Shown piece after piece: positions 7,201-15,582 of a stretch of DNA of 37,500 nucleotides. Source of the DNA: Bacteroidota bacterium (GTDB lineage: Bacteria > Bacteroidota > Ignavibacteria > Kapaibacteriales > HRBIN21); contig JAUQPL010000004.1 in assembly GCA_030550395.1 (NCBI GenBank), positions 1-37,500 of the forward strand. Direction: 5' to 3'. Position numbers and translations under genes: made by a program. How positions within the stretch are numbered: position 1 is the stretch's first letter; each line of letters opens with the position of its first letter. The notes under the pieces are model-generated. The model was not told the origin of the DNA. It saw only the letters and a program-made list of their open reading frames with translations, and searched no databases.

Positions 7201-7989
7201 GCGACGGAAGAGAAGGAAGAGGATAATTGCCGGCAGTGCTGCAAGTGCTGCTCCTGCCATAAGATGCCCCCAGTCTACCGTTTGCTTGCTGATGTAAAAG
7301 GCTAAGCCCACGGGTAACGTCCGCCGGGCATCGGATTGTGTAAACAGGAAAGGGAACAGGAAAGCGTTCCAATGGCTCAGAAAGCTAGTGAGCCCTACCA
7401 TGAGGAGGACTGGGCGAGCCAAGGGGAGTGTGATGCGGAAAAGAACTGTCCATGGACCTGCACCATCCAAGCGGGCAGCATCTTCCAATGCTGTGGGGAG
7501 CGACTCTATGTATTGGCGAACCATAAAGACGCTGAGTCCCCCCACGAGCCATGGCAGGATCAGCGCCCAGTAAGTGTCAATCCACCCTACAGCGACCATC
7601 ATGCGGTAAAGGGGAAGCATCAGAACATGGAGGGGGATAAGGAGCACTGCTAAGACGGAGGCTTCAATGAGCGATTTTCCCTGGAAGCGAAAGCGCGCCA
7701 GCACATATCCTGCCATAAAGCCAAAGAGGACGTTCCCAACGGTGATGGCAGTGGAGACCAGCACCGAGTTGAACACATATTGCCCGAAGCTTGTTGCTTG
7801 GAGGAGATCGGTGTAGTTTGCCAACGTGGTTGGGGCTGTGAGCAAAGCTCCAAGGGTGTCATACTGTTCAGGGTAGCGGCGCAGCGACAGCAGGAGCATC
7901 CATCCCAAGGGGAAAAGCATGCTTAGGGCAACGAGCAGAAGGATACCGTGAAGTCCTACCTTAGCGATCCATGTAGAGGCGCTGCGCAT
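7159..7989 (-). CDS. ABC transporter permease, carbohydrate (MalG) type
   Basis: An inner-membrane permease of about 276 residues with roughly six hydrophobic segments. The EAA loop that docks the ATPase is seen as LEDAARLDGAGPWTVLFRI near residue 180, and the order of segments matches the MalG/UgpE class of binding-protein-dependent sugar importers. I start at ATG 7989; an earlier in-frame start at 8040 would add 17 residues unlike the family. It overlaps the end of nadD by 29 bases. No binding protein, partner permease or ATPase is encoded in this window, so it is an orphan here. The 3' end overlaps nadE on the other strand. Substrate unknown. Confidence 0.85.
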   Translation of the reverse strand: MRSASTWIAKVGLHGILLLVALSMLFPLGWMLLLSLRRYPEQYDTLGALLTAPTTLANYTDLLQATSFGQYVFNSVLVSTAITVGNVLFGFMAGYVLARFRFQGKSLIEASVLAVLLIPLHVLMLPLYRMMVAVGWIDTYWALILPWLVGGLSVFMVRQYIESLPTALEDAARLDGAGPWTVLFRITLPLARPVLLMVGLTSFLSHWNAFLFPFLFTQSDARRTLPVGLAFYISKQTVDWGHLMAGAALAALPAIILFLLFRRLLIRGLLSGALRE

Positions 7990-8566
7990 GGATATACTCC
8001 CGTACAGCTTCCGGGACCAAATAGCGCACCGAAAGACCATGTGCCAGACGTTGGCGGATTTCGCTGGAAGAGATTGCCAGCAGGGGGATGTCCAGCATTA
8101 CTGGGGCTGCGTCGTGCAACGTGGATAGCCGCTGGCGGAATTCCTCCTCGGAACGGACCGGGCGCGGGGCAATGCAGAGACGGACCTGCTGCAGGATTTC
8201 TTCCCAACGATGCCAGAGGTGGAATTCCAGCACGTGGTCTGCCCCGATGAGAAGGAAAAGCTTTGCTTCGGGAAAACGGCTGCGGAATACGGCAATGGTG
8301 TCGATCGTGTACGAGGTACCTCCTCGTTCCAGTTCGCACGTGTCAACGGTGAAAGCAGGGTGGTCAGCAATAGCCCGTTTTACCATTTCCAGCCGGTGTT
8401 CGGCAGGGGCTAATTCCCTTGGGGGGAGGGACTTCAAGGGTGGATATGCTGCCGGGACGAAGTAGCAGTGGTCTAAGTGGAGTTGTTCAACGAAGCGGTC
8501 TGCAACAATCAGATGGGCAATGTGAATGGGATTAAAGCTCCCGCCGAAGATCCCTATGCGCCTCAT
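7961..8566 (-). CDS. nadD: Nicotinate-nucleotide adenylyltransferase
   Basis: NadD joins nicotinate mononucleotide and ATP to give deamido-NAD+, the substrate of NadE. The 201-residue protein opens with the nucleotidyltransferase signature GIFGGSFNPIHIAH (residues 5-18, containing the HxGH-like IHIAH) and ends with the ISSSEIRQRL motif typical of the family, followed by LVPEAVREYI. The start ATG overlaps the nuoF stop (ATGA, 8563-8566) and its own end overlaps the ABC permease. The three genes are therefore read as one transcript. nadE is the convergent gene next to this operon. Confidence 0.95.
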   Translation of the reverse strand: MRRIGIFGGSFNPIHIAHLIVADRFVEQLHLDHCYFVPAAYPPLKSLPPRELAPAEHRLEMVKRAIADHPAFTVDTCELERGGTSYTIDTIAVFRSRFPEAKLFLLIGADHVLEFHLWHRWEEILQQVRLCIAPRPVRSEEEFRQRLSTLHDAAPVMLDIPLLAISSSEIRQRLAHGLSVRYLVPEAVREYIHAQRLYMDR

Positions 8567-9906
8567 GACGAGGGGGTGGAAATCGCTTTGCCCAAGGGGA
8601 AAGCGCTACGCCGAAGACCGTGGACAAGGTTAAGGGGAACAAAGTCACGGCTGGGTTTGCAACGGGCTTCAAACTCTTCACGGAATTTGGTTATAAAGCC
8701 GCGCACGGCCCAGGCCGCAGCATCGGCTAAGGCACAGATCGTGTTCCCTTCCATTTGGTTGCAGACCTCCACCAGTAGGTCAAGGTCTTCTGGCGTTGCC
8801 TCCCCGTCAAGCATGCGGGTGAGGACTTTCTCTATCCATCCACAGCCCTCACGGCACGGAGTGCACTGTCCACAGGATTCGTGATGATAGAAGCGAGCAA
8901 TGCGCCACGTGACGCGGACGATGTCTGTGTCCTCATCCATTACGATAATGCCAGCCGTTCCAATGTGGGTTCCCAGCTGTTTGAGCGACTCTTCGTCCAT
9001 ATGGACCCCTTCAATCTCATCGCCGCGCAGTGGAGGCATGGAACTTCCGCCGGGGATGACGGCTTTGACACGCTTGCCACCAGGGATTCCCCCACCGATG
9101 GTGAAAAGGAGCTCCGTCAGTAGGGTTCCGGTGGGGAGTTCGTAGACTCCCGGGCGGTTGATGTGCCCGCTGAGCCCGTAGAGGATAGTCCCTGGATGCC
9201 CAGGAGCGCCAATGGAAGCGTATTGAGCACCTCCCATCCGGATGATCGGAGGGACGGCGGTGATAGTTTCTACGTTGTTAATCGTGGTCGGCATACCCCA
9301 AAGCCCGCGTTGGGCTGGAAATGGAGGCTTGAATCGAGGGTATCCTCGCTTGCCTTCCAGGGATTCCATCAAAGCGGTTTCCTCGCCGCAGATATATGCG
9401 CCAGCTCCTTTGTGGAGGACGATATCCACAGAGTATGATGTGCCGAACGTCGATCGCATCCGTTCGCCAACGAAGCCGCGGTCGTATGCCTCCCGGAGTG
9501 CGTTTTCCAGGAGGCGATACCAACGGTGGTATTCCCCCCGGATATACACAAATGCCTTGGTGATCCCCATGGCATAGCTGGCAATGAGAATGCCTTCAAT
9601 AAGCTGGTGTGGGTTGTACTCCAGAATCTGCCGGTCTTTAAAGGAGCCAGGTTCGGATTCATCAGCATTGACAATCAGGTACTTGGGCTTAGAATTGTCT
9701 CGAGGCATGAAGCTCCACTTCAGCCCCGTTGGAAAGCATGCGCCTCCGCGACCGCGAAGTCCCGAGCGTTTGACCTCTTCGATGACCTCTTCTGGGGTCA
9801 TATGCAAGGCTTTCCGAAAAGCTTCATAGCCTTCGTGTTGGAGATAGACATCCAGGCGGTGGAGATTGGGGATTTCGGGGAGAAGGAGCTTTGGGACAGC
9901 GTGCAT
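8563..9906 (-). CDS. nuoF: NADH-quinone oxidoreductase subunit F (NADH-binding)
   Basis: NuoF oxidises NADH through FMN and passes electrons to a [4Fe-4S] cluster in the peripheral arm of complex I. The NADH/FMN site is seen as LRGRGGACFPTGLKW (residues 50-64), NADESEPGSFKDR (80-92) and AYICGEETALMESLEGKRG. The cluster ligands are Cys345, Cys348, Cys351 (SCGQCTPC) and Cys391 (NTICALAD). Length 447 residues is usual. The flanking genes are not nuoE or nuoG, which normally accompany it, so this is a stand-alone copy in the window. A related NADH-binding hydrogenase or formate dehydrogenase subunit (HoxF, FdsB type) is an alternative, though the short N-terminus favours NuoF. Confidence 0.9.
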   Translation of the reverse strand: MHAVPKLLLPEIPNLHRLDVYLQHEGYEAFRKALHMTPEEVIEEVKRSGLRGRGGACFPTGLKWSFMPRDNSKPKYLIVNADESEPGSFKDRQILEYNPHQLIEGILIASYAMGITKAFVYIRGEYHRWYRLLENALREAYDRGFVGERMRSTFGTSYSVDIVLHKGAGAYICGEETALMESLEGKRGYPRFKPPFPAQRGLWGMPTTINNVETITAVPPIIRMGGAQYASIGAPGHPGTILYGLSGHINRPGVYELPTGTLLTELLFTIGGGIPGGKRVKAVIPGGSSMPPLRGDEIEGVHMDEESLKQLGTHIGTAGIIVMDEDTDIVRVTWRIARFYHHESCGQCTPCREGCGWIEKVLTRMLDGEATPEDLDLLVEVCNQMEGNTICALADAAAWAVRGFITKFREEFEARCKPSRDFVPLNLVHGLRRSAFPLGKAISTPSS

Positions 9907-9935
9907 GGGCTTACCCGGTATCCATCAGACCATTG

Positions 9936-9966
9936 CAAAAATAGGGCTTTCCCTTCCAAGCCTATT
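9936..9966 (-). terminator. Hairpin terminator after the 5-formyl-THF cyclo-ligase gene, overlapping a -7-like motif
   Basis: Read on the minus strand, AATAGGCTT (9966-9958) pairs with AAGCCCTATT (9949-9940) with one bulged base, followed by a T run. The T run also forms TATTTTTG (9943-9936), a perfect TAnnTTTG, about 30 bases before nuoF. The site could terminate the upstream unit and start the nuoF unit; no -33 element is obvious. Confidence 0.45.
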
Positions 9967-9977
9967 GTGTTGTAGCT

Positions 9978-10565
9978 TTACGGTCGGAGGAAGATTCCTT
10001 CCTCCGTTGCCACGGCGTCTAAGGGGATGTCGTGCGGCTCTCGGGGAAGCTGTTCTACTGCCTGCACGGAGAAGGCTAAGCCAACTCGGCGCGCTCTGAC
10101 ATGACGCAGGAAGCGGTCGTAATAGCCCCCACCGTAGCCCAGCCGGTAGAAGTCCCGATCATAAGCCACAAGAGGAACCAGGACAAGGTCATATTCCTGC
10201 AATCCCAAGGCTTCCGTGGTAAGGCATTCTGCCGGTGTGACGACGGGTTCGGGAATTCCCCATCGGTTCCGGTGAAAGACCATACCTGGGCGAAGCCAGA
10301 CGTGGCGCAGCTCCAGTTCCCCGGGGGATACGAGGGGGATAGCAACGCGCTTGCCTCGTTTGAGCAACTCCCAGCATAGCTTGTGGGTTTCTACTTCGCT
10401 GCCGAAGGAGCAGTAAAGATGCACTGCCGACGCCTCCTGGAGCCATGGATGGACAAGGAGGTGACTACAAATGCGTTGTGAGAGCTCGTGCCGTAAAGCT
10501 TTCGGCAGCTGAGCTCGGCGGCGGAGCAATAATCGGCGAAGTTCGGCTTTTGTCCCCACGCTCAT
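9978..10565 (-). CDS. 5-formyltetrahydrofolate cyclo-ligase
   Basis: The enzyme converts 5-formyl-THF to 5,10-methenyl-THF using ATP, returning it to one-carbon metabolism. Conserved features are the basic N-terminus (KAELRRLLLRRRAQL), YCSFGSEVET, the WGIPEP stretch and the diagnostic GYGGGYYDRFL near residue 150. ATG at 10565 gives 195 residues, matching the family; the longer in-frame reading to 10814 is overlap with the preceding transporter. It follows that gene by 7 bases. FolC, another folate enzyme, is encoded at 3704-4990. Confidence 0.93.
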   Translation of the reverse strand: MSVGTKAELRRLLLRRRAQLPKALRHELSQRICSHLLVHPWLQEASAVHLYCSFGSEVETHKLCWELLKRGKRVAIPLVSPGELELRHVWLRPGMVFHRNRWGIPEPVVTPAECLTTEALGLQEYDLVLVPLVAYDRDFYRLGYGGGYYDRFLRHVRARRVGLAFSVQAVEQLPREPHDIPLDAVATEEGIFLRP

Positions 10566-10572
10566 CGGCAGG

Positions 10573-11487
10573 CTATGACCTGCAGTAAATGCCGAAGAAC
10601 TGAGCGATGGCGATCCCGACCAAAATAAGCCCAGCCCCGACGAATTCATGTTGGGTAAGCCGCTCACCCAAGAAACCCCAAGCAATAGCGCTGGCAAAGA
10701 CCGGCTCCAGAGAATAGAGCAGCGTTGCTCGCACCGGCGTTGTAAAGCGCTGGTAGTGAGTCTGGGCAAGCATGGCGATAAGCGACGCCAACACTGCAGT
10801 ATAGGCGAGGGCAACCCAGACCGTGGGCATAAGCAGAGAGGACAGACCGCGTTCGGTTCCTGGAGGAGCAGTGCTTACGACAATGCCGTAGGTGGCCAAT
10901 CCCGCGCATGCAACAACGGCAAATTGGACAAAGGTCAATTGTACGCTCGTGTTAAAAGCGGTGACGGTTGAACGAGTCACTGTGTCCAACACCACAATGT
11001 ACGTTGCCCAAAAGAGAGTACTGGCAACTGTGAGGAGATCGCCGGGATTCCATTGTCCCAATTCGGGGTTACTCAGTTGCCATAACCCCACCAGCGTCAT
11101 TGCTGCTCCCAACCACTCCCAGGCGGCAACAGGACGACGTTGGAGGAGGAGTTGGAACAAGGGGACCAACGCTACTGTTGCGCCTGTGATGAAGGCAGAG
11201 CGTGATGCCGTCGTATACTGCAGACCGAGCGTTTGGAGCAAGAACCCACCCGACAGAAGGAGCCCCAGCAGGAGCCCATGGCGCAATGTGTGTGGATGCC
11301 AACGATGGAACGAGCCGCGCCAGACAAGCCCCACCAGTGCTAGAGCCAGCAGGAAGCGGACCCCTGTGAACAGGAAGGGAGAAATCGCGACAACGGCTTC
11401 CTTGACAATGGCGAAGGTCCCGCCCCAGATGAGGGTGATTCCTACAAGGACCAGCTCAGCGTGCCATCGTGGGACCGACTGTGTCAT
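10573..11487 (-). CDS. EamA/DMT-family membrane transporter
   Basis: A 304-residue inner-membrane protein with about ten hydrophobic segments in two repeats, the layout of drug/metabolite exporters (RhaT/YdcZ-like). The N-terminal repeat begins LVGITLIWGGTFAIVKEAV and the second ends LLYSLEPVFASAIAWGFLGERLT, the characteristic end of an EamA domain (a P between two helices and the GE motif). The substrate cannot be predicted; members export amino acids, nucleobases or drugs. It sits 9 bases after nth and 7 before the cyclo-ligase, within the same leftward run. Confidence 0.88.
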   Translation of the reverse strand: MTQSVPRWHAELVLVGITLIWGGTFAIVKEAVVAISPFLFTGVRFLLALALVGLVWRGSFHRWHPHTLRHGLLLGLLLSGGFLLQTLGLQYTTASRSAFITGATVALVPLFQLLLQRRPVAAWEWLGAAMTLVGLWQLSNPELGQWNPGDLLTVASTLFWATYIVVLDTVTRSTVTAFNTSVQLTFVQFAVVACAGLATYGIVVSTAPPGTERGLSSLLMPTVWVALAYTAVLASLIAMLAQTHYQRFTTPVRATLLYSLEPVFASAIAWGFLGERLTQHEFVGAGLILVGIAIAQFFGIYCRS

Positions 11488-11496
11488 GAGAAGGCT

Positions 11497-12162
11497 TCAG
11501 CCCCGTTCGGCCGATGGACAGAGGTCCTTGAGAGCGCAGCGGGAGCAGAGAGGACGCCGTGCCCGGCAGACAGCGCGCCCGTGCGCGATCAGCAGGTGTG
11601 TAATCCGAACCCATTCTGAGCGGGGGACCAACTCCATGAGGCGCTGCTCAATGTGCTGCCGATTGTCTGTGTCCGTAAAGCCCAACCGCTGTGTGAGTCG
11701 GGCAACGTGCGTATCGACCACAATGCCCTGAGGCTCAAAGAATTCGCCCAGCACGACATTGGCCGTTTTCCGTCCAACGCCAGGCAGGCTCGTCAGTTCC
11801 TCTATGGTTTGTGGAACACGTCCACCGAAGCGCTCCAGGAGTGCCTGGCAGCACGCTCGGATGTTCCGTGCCTTTGCTTTGTAATAGCCCGTCGGATAAA
11901 TATCCCGCTCCAGTTCCTCCAGCGGAACTCGGAGGTAATCCTCTGGTCCTCGGTACTTTTGGAAGAGCGTTTCCGTTACCTGGTTGACGCGCTCATCGGT
12001 GCACTGAGCTGATAGAATCGTGGCAATCAGGAGCTCAAAGGGATTCCGAAACCGGAGCCGGATGCGGGCCTCTGGGTACTCCGCGCTCAGACGGCGGAGC
12101 ACTTCCGCCATGCGTCTCCGTTCCTGCTCCAGCGGCTGCGGGGAGGATAGGGATCGTGCCAT
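11497..12162 (-). CDS. nth: Endonuclease III (DNA glycosylase/AP lyase)
   Basis: Nth removes oxidised pyrimidines and cleaves the abasic site in base-excision repair. The helix-hairpin-helix motif LPGVGRKTANVVL holds the catalytic Lys132, Asp150 lies in VVDTHVARL, and the [4Fe-4S] loop has Cys199, Cys206, Cys209 and Cys215 with the canonical C-x6-C-x2-C-x5-C spacing. ATG at 12162 gives 221 residues; ATG at 12111 gives 204 and is closer to the E. coli N-terminus, so the start is uncertain. With either start the gene begins inside the 3' end of the glycosyltransferase gene (by 128 or 77 bases). Confidence 0.94.
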   Translation of the reverse strand: MARSLSSPQPLEQERRRMAEVLRRLSAEYPEARIRLRFRNPFELLIATILSAQCTDERVNQVTETLFQKYRGPEDYLRVPLEELERDIYPTGYYKAKARNIRACCQALLERFGGRVPQTIEELTSLPGVGRKTANVVLGEFFEPQGIVVDTHVARLTQRLGFTDTDNRQHIEQRLMELVPRSEWVRITHLLIAHGRAVCRARRPLCSRCALKDLCPSAERG

Positions 12163-12808
12163 GATGGGGCGAGGATTGAGCGAACATATGTCCGTAGGTC
12201 GTGCAGAGAGAGTCTGCCGTAGTTCGGTAGTAGCGGTATGTTGGGAAAGGCATCCAAATAGGCTGAATGCCGGCACGGCAGATGCGGTCGTAGAAGGCTG
12301 CGTCATCAGCAAAGGCAAGGGGTGGATAGCCAAGCTGGAGAGCCAGTGTGCGGCGCACAAAGAAGGTGCCTCCGACAACGCATTCGCTGATAGGGATCCA
12401 GCGATGGGGATTATTTCGGTCGGGGACAAAAGGGAAGCCAATGACCTCTACGGCGCCGTGTAAGAAGTCTGCCGATGGATGGTCAAGGACATACTGCGCC
12501 CGGATTGCAAGGTGCTCGCAGAGGTATTCATCGTCGGAGTCCAGGAAGGTGATGAAGTGACCGCGGGCGCGTTGGATACCGTACCAGCGGGCAATACCGG
12601 GGCCGGAATGAGCGATGCGGAATGGGTGAATACGGGATTCCTCTGCAGCTATCGCTGCCAAGAGAAGGGGTGTAGCGTCAGTGCTCCCGTCGTCAACGAC
12701 GATAGCTTCCCAGTCTTGCCATTGTTGATGCACTAAGGAGCTAAGCGCCCGCAATAGAAGGCGTGCCCGGTTGTATGTGCATACGATCACGGAGAACAAG
12801 GGGCTCAT
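12035..12808 (-). CDS. Glycosyltransferase family 2
   Basis: A 257-residue GT-A fold enzyme. SVIVCTYNRARLLLRALSSL opens the nucleotide-sugar domain, VVDDGSTDAT follows near residue 38, and the metal-binding DxD is in FLDSDDEYL near 92. GGTFFVRR and FADDAAFYDRI match the acceptor-side motifs of the family. It would transfer a sugar onto a cell-envelope glycan or lipid; donor and acceptor are unknown. After about residue 215 the sequence becomes Pro/His/Gly-rich and unlike the family, exactly where it overlaps nth, so the natural C-terminus may have been replaced by reading into nth or by a frameshift. Confidence 0.85.
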   Translation of the reverse strand: MSPLFSVIVCTYNRARLLLRALSSLVHQQWQDWEAIVVDDGSTDATPLLLAAIAAEESRIHPFRIAHSGPGIARWYGIQRARGHFITFLDSDDEYLCEHLAIRAQYVLDHPSADFLHGAVEVIGFPFVPDRNNPHRWIPISECVVGGTFFVRRTLALQLGYPPLAFADDAAFYDRICRAGIQPIWMPFPTYRYYRTTADSLCTTYGHMFAQSSPHHGTIPILPAAAGAGTETHGGSAPPSERGVPRGPHPAPVSESL

Positions 12809-12873
12809 CGGAGCCGTTTTTGACTTACTCCGGCATGAGCTAATAACGTTGCCCTGCCACTATTGATTGCTTC

Positions 12874-13416
12874 TCACTCCTCCCACGGTGGACGGTCGGT
12901 CCATTCTGGGGGAAGTGTGATTGGGGTAAATGCAGGGTTTGTCACGTTGCTCTGCCGCACCGTTTGAGCTAATTGGGCGCGGTAGGCAAGGACTTTCTCC
13001 AGGAGCTCTGGTTGGGAGGTTGCTAAGATTTGAATTGCCAGTAGACCAGCGTTGCGCCCACCCCCGATGGCGACAGTGGCCACCGGAACCCCGGCAGGCA
13101 TCTGCACGATGGAAAAAAGGGAATCCTGGCCGTGAAGGTATCGGGAGGGGATAGGGACCCCGATGACGGGTAGCGGGGAAAAGGCTGCTAACATCCCTGG
13201 CAGATGGGCGGCTCCTCCAGCACCGGCGATGAGAACTTTGAGCCCCCGCAAGTGGGCAGTCTTCCCATACCACGCCATGTCCCACGGTGTCCGGTGGGCG
13301 GAGAGAACCCTCATTTCGTATGGAACCCCAAACTCTTGGCAAACATCGGCAGCTTCCTGCATGATGGCAACATCGGATTCGCTTCCCATCACAATCCCAA
13401 CCAAGGGCGTTCCCAT
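12874..13416 (-). CDS. purE: N5-carboxyaminoimidazole ribonucleotide mutase
   Basis: PurE rearranges N5-CAIR to CAIR in purine synthesis. The signature GIVMGSESD (residues 7-15) and the active-site SAHRTP (39-44) are present, with [12 protein letters not shown] and GVPIPS further on and the [15 protein letters not shown] helix after them. Length 180 is slightly longer than usual through a C-terminal tail. Class I PurE normally works with PurK, which is not in this window. It begins 19 bases after the engB stop. Confidence 0.95.
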   Translation of the reverse strand: MGTPLVGIVMGSESDVAIMQEAADVCQEFGVPYEMRVLSAHRTPWDMAWYGKTAHLRGLKVLIAGAGGAAHLPGMLAAFSPLPVIGVPIPSRYLHGQDSLFSIVQMPAGVPVATVAIGGGRNAGLLAIQILATSQPELLEKVLAYRAQLAQTVRQSNVTNPAFTPITLPPEWTDRPPWEE

Positions 13417-13435
13417 TCCTGCTCCAGAGATGGTT

Positions 13436-14020
13436 CTACTCCGGTGCCAGACAATAACGGCGGATGATCGCCAGGATTACGTTCCGTCCCAGACCAGTAC
13501 GCGCAGAAGTGGGTATTACCTCGGCTCCGTACCGATACGCCTGGAGGAGGGACTCTATTTGGGTCTTCCGTTCCTGGACAGCTGTGGTGGGCAGTTGATC
13601 ACACTTTGTCATGACAATGACGAAAGGACGTTCCCACTCCTCCAGTAGCTCCATCAGGGCTATATCCCAGGAACTCGGCGGGTGCCGAGCATCAATGAGA
13701 ACGCATGTCAGACGGAGCTGCTGCCGGTACTGTAGGTAATAACGGATGGAGCGAGACCACTGCTGACGCTGCGTGTGGGCTACTGCGGCATAACCCAAAC
13801 CCGGTAAGTCCACCCACATCCAGCGCTCTTCCACTAAGTAGAAATTGATTGTCCGCGTACAACCTGGAGTCCGGCTGACGCGTGCCAACCGGTGGTGGAG
13901 GAGGTGGTTGAGGAGGGAGGATTTCCCGACATTAGAACGTCCAACGAAGGCTACTTCTGGGTAGGGCGTATCAGGGAATGTTTCGGGAGAGAGAGCGCTG
14001 TGGTAGAGCCGGGCACGCAG
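13436..14020 (-). CDS. engB: Ribosome-biogenesis GTP-binding protein, no canonical start codon
   Basis: EngB (YihA/YsxC) is a GTPase needed for 50S assembly. All G motifs are present when the frame is carried upstream: GRSNVGKSS (about residues 27-35), TPG (51-53), DLPGLGY (71-77), TKCD (138-141) and TSARTGLG near the end. In this frame no ATG, GTG or TTG lies between the in-frame TGA at 14045-14047 and the P-loop. The first usable codon is CTG at 14020, giving 194 residues, the normal length. TTG at 13888 would remove the P-loop. ATG at 14031 would fit if the run GGGG (14026-14029) had one more G. Either a CTG start, a frameshift or a sequencing indel explains this. Confidence 0.88.
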   Translation of the reverse strand: MRARLYHSALSPETFPDTPYPEVAFVGRSNVGKSSLLNHLLHHRLARVSRTPGCTRTINFYLVEERWMWVDLPGLGYAAVAHTQRQQWSRSIRYYLQYRQQLRLTCVLIDARHPPSSWDIALMELLEEWERPFVIVMTKCDQLPTTAVQERKTQIESLLQAYRYGAEVIPTSARTGLGRNVILAIIRRYCLAPE

Positions 14021-14054
14021 TGTTACCCCATGGTATGTGTTGGCTCATCACAGC

Positions 14055-14513
14055 TTATGAAGCTGCAGCGGTCTGCTGTTCTTCGGTAGTGGCGCCTTCT
14101 TGAACTCCTGTCCAGTCAACGAGCTCAATTAGGGCCATTCGCGCAGCATCCCCGCGGCGATACAGACTCAGCTTGATAATACGGGTATAGCCACCGGGAC
14201 GTTCCAGAACCTTCGGAGCAATAGCCCCGAAGAGCTCTTGGAGAGCCTTTTTATCACGAATAAAGCGAGCCAGAAAACGCCGAGCGTGGAGATCTACAGT
14301 CCACCCTGCGGGGAGTTGTCCGCTCTGTTCACGCAGGACAGCCTTTTTGGCCCGAGTGATGAGTCGTTCAACGAACGGTCGGAGAGCCTTTGCTTTTGCT
14401 TCTGTTGTAATAATCCGCTTGTGGGTAATCAAGGCGGTAGCTAAATGGCAGAGTAACGCCTTACGGTGGCTACGTGTTCGCTTGAGCTTTTGAACCTTGT
14501 CCCGATGGCGCAT
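14055..14513 (-). CDS. rplQ: 50S ribosomal protein L17
   Basis: L17 binds domain III of 23S rRNA near the exit-tunnel side. The conserved N-terminus [20 protein letters not shown] and the core [11 protein letters not shown]-like stretch ([22 protein letters not shown]) are clear, as is the C-terminal [27 protein letters not shown]. At 152 residues it carries a short Thr/Gln/Ala-rich tail beyond the usual end. It closes the alpha operon, downstream of rpoA by 28 bases, and engB follows. Confidence 0.96.
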   Translation of the reverse strand: MRHRDKVQKLKRTRSHRKALLCHLATALITHKRIITTEAKAKALRPFVERLITRAKKAVLREQSGQLPAGWTVDLHARRFLARFIRDKKALQELFGAIAPKVLERPGGYTRIIKLSLYRRGDAARMALIELVDWTGVQEGATTEEQQTAAAS

Positions 14514-14541
14514 GGCTTTGCGTTCTCACACGGGTGAGACC

Positions 14542-15552
14542 TTACTGAGACTTTGCGGCAATTTCTTCTTCGCTCATGCCCAGGTGTAGCCCATAAAGCT
14601 CTAAGGCATGCTGGATTTCCTCAACCGCCCGTGGACCAATACCCCGTTCGCGCTGGAGATCTTCAGGTGTCCACCGGACCAATTCTCCCACGGTTTTGAT
14701 GCCCAGAGAAAGGAGTCGGTTGAGTGTGCGGGCGCTCAGACCAAGATGGTCAACCGGTGTCTCCAGGAGAGGTACCGTAGAGCTGGGGGTAGTATATTCT
14801 TCCTCTTCGGTAATGACGGTTGGCTCTTTCGGTACCTCTTCGCTTACAGCGACCACAGTCGGTAGCGTAAAGAAGAGCTGGAGGTGTTGTTGCAGGAGTT
14901 GAGCAGCATAGCGCACAGCATCGTGGGCAGTAATGCTGCCATCGGTTTTGACTTCCAGCACGAGACGGTCGTAGTCTGTACGGCGCCCTACACGGAAGGG
15001 TTCAACGCGGAAGGCTACTTGTCGGATTGGGGAAAAGAGTCCATCGATGGGGAGCATGCCAACGGGGGCATCTTCAAGGTTCAGCTCTTCTGCAGGGACA
15101 TAGCCGCGCCCGCGTATAATGCGGAGCTCGACCTCCAGTTTGGCATCTTCAGCTAAGGTTGCAATGTGTAATTCAGGATTGAGCACTTCAACTTCGGCGG
15201 AGGCTTTCTGAATGTCAGCAGCAGTCCATTCACCGGGACCTTGAAGCGAGAGGCGAACCCGGACGGGGCGCTCCGGCATTAACATCCGAAGCCGTACTTG
15301 CTTGAGATTGAGCAGGATTTCCACCACGTCTTCTACCACGCCGGGAATCGTCTGGAATTCGTGTTGTACACCGCTGATCCGGACCCCGATGATGGCAGCA
15401 CCGGGAATGGAGGAAAGAAGGACCCGGCGCAATGCATTGCCGAGCGTTGTCCCATAGCCACGCTCTAACGGCTGGAGGATAAAGGTCGCATGCTGAGGTG
15501 TGGAGTGCGGAGCAATAAGAATACGATCGGGCATAAGGAGTTCTGGTGTCAT
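14542..15552 (-). CDS. rpoA: DNA-directed RNA polymerase alpha subunit
   Basis: The dimerising N-terminal domain shows LERGYGTTLGNALRRVLLSSIPG (about residues 29-51), then ISGVQHEF and VVEDVVEILLNLK. The C-terminal domain (about 265-325) has LSARTLNRLLSLGIKTVGEL and RGIGPRAVEEI, which bind UP elements and activators. Length 336 is typical. A linker rich in Glu and Thr (EEEEYTTPSS) joins the domains. I keep ATG 15552; ATG 15534 is possible. Only 30 bases separate it from rpsK, so rpsD is not in its usual place. Confidence 0.97.
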   Translation of the reverse strand: MTPELLMPDRILIAPHSTPQHATFILQPLERGYGTTLGNALRRVLLSSIPGAAIIGVRISGVQHEFQTIPGVVEDVVEILLNLKQVRLRMLMPERPVRVRLSLQGPGEWTAADIQKASAEVEVLNPELHIATLAEDAKLEVELRIIRGRGYVPAEELNLEDAPVGMLPIDGLFSPIRQVAFRVEPFRVGRRTDYDRLVLEVKTDGSITAHDAVRYAAQLLQQHLQLFFTLPTVVAVSEEVPKEPTVITEEEEYTTPSSTVPLLETPVDHLGLSARTLNRLLSLGIKTVGELVRWTPEDLQRERGIGPRAVEEIQHALELYGLHLGMSEEEIAAKSQ

Positions 15553-15582
15553 TGCCAGAAGTGTATGCTTGGTGAGACCTGA

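Noticed and set aside
7336-7653. Plus-strand ORF opposite the ABC permease
   Set aside because: The minus-strand frame has the EAA loop and membrane segments; the plus product is a complement artefact.
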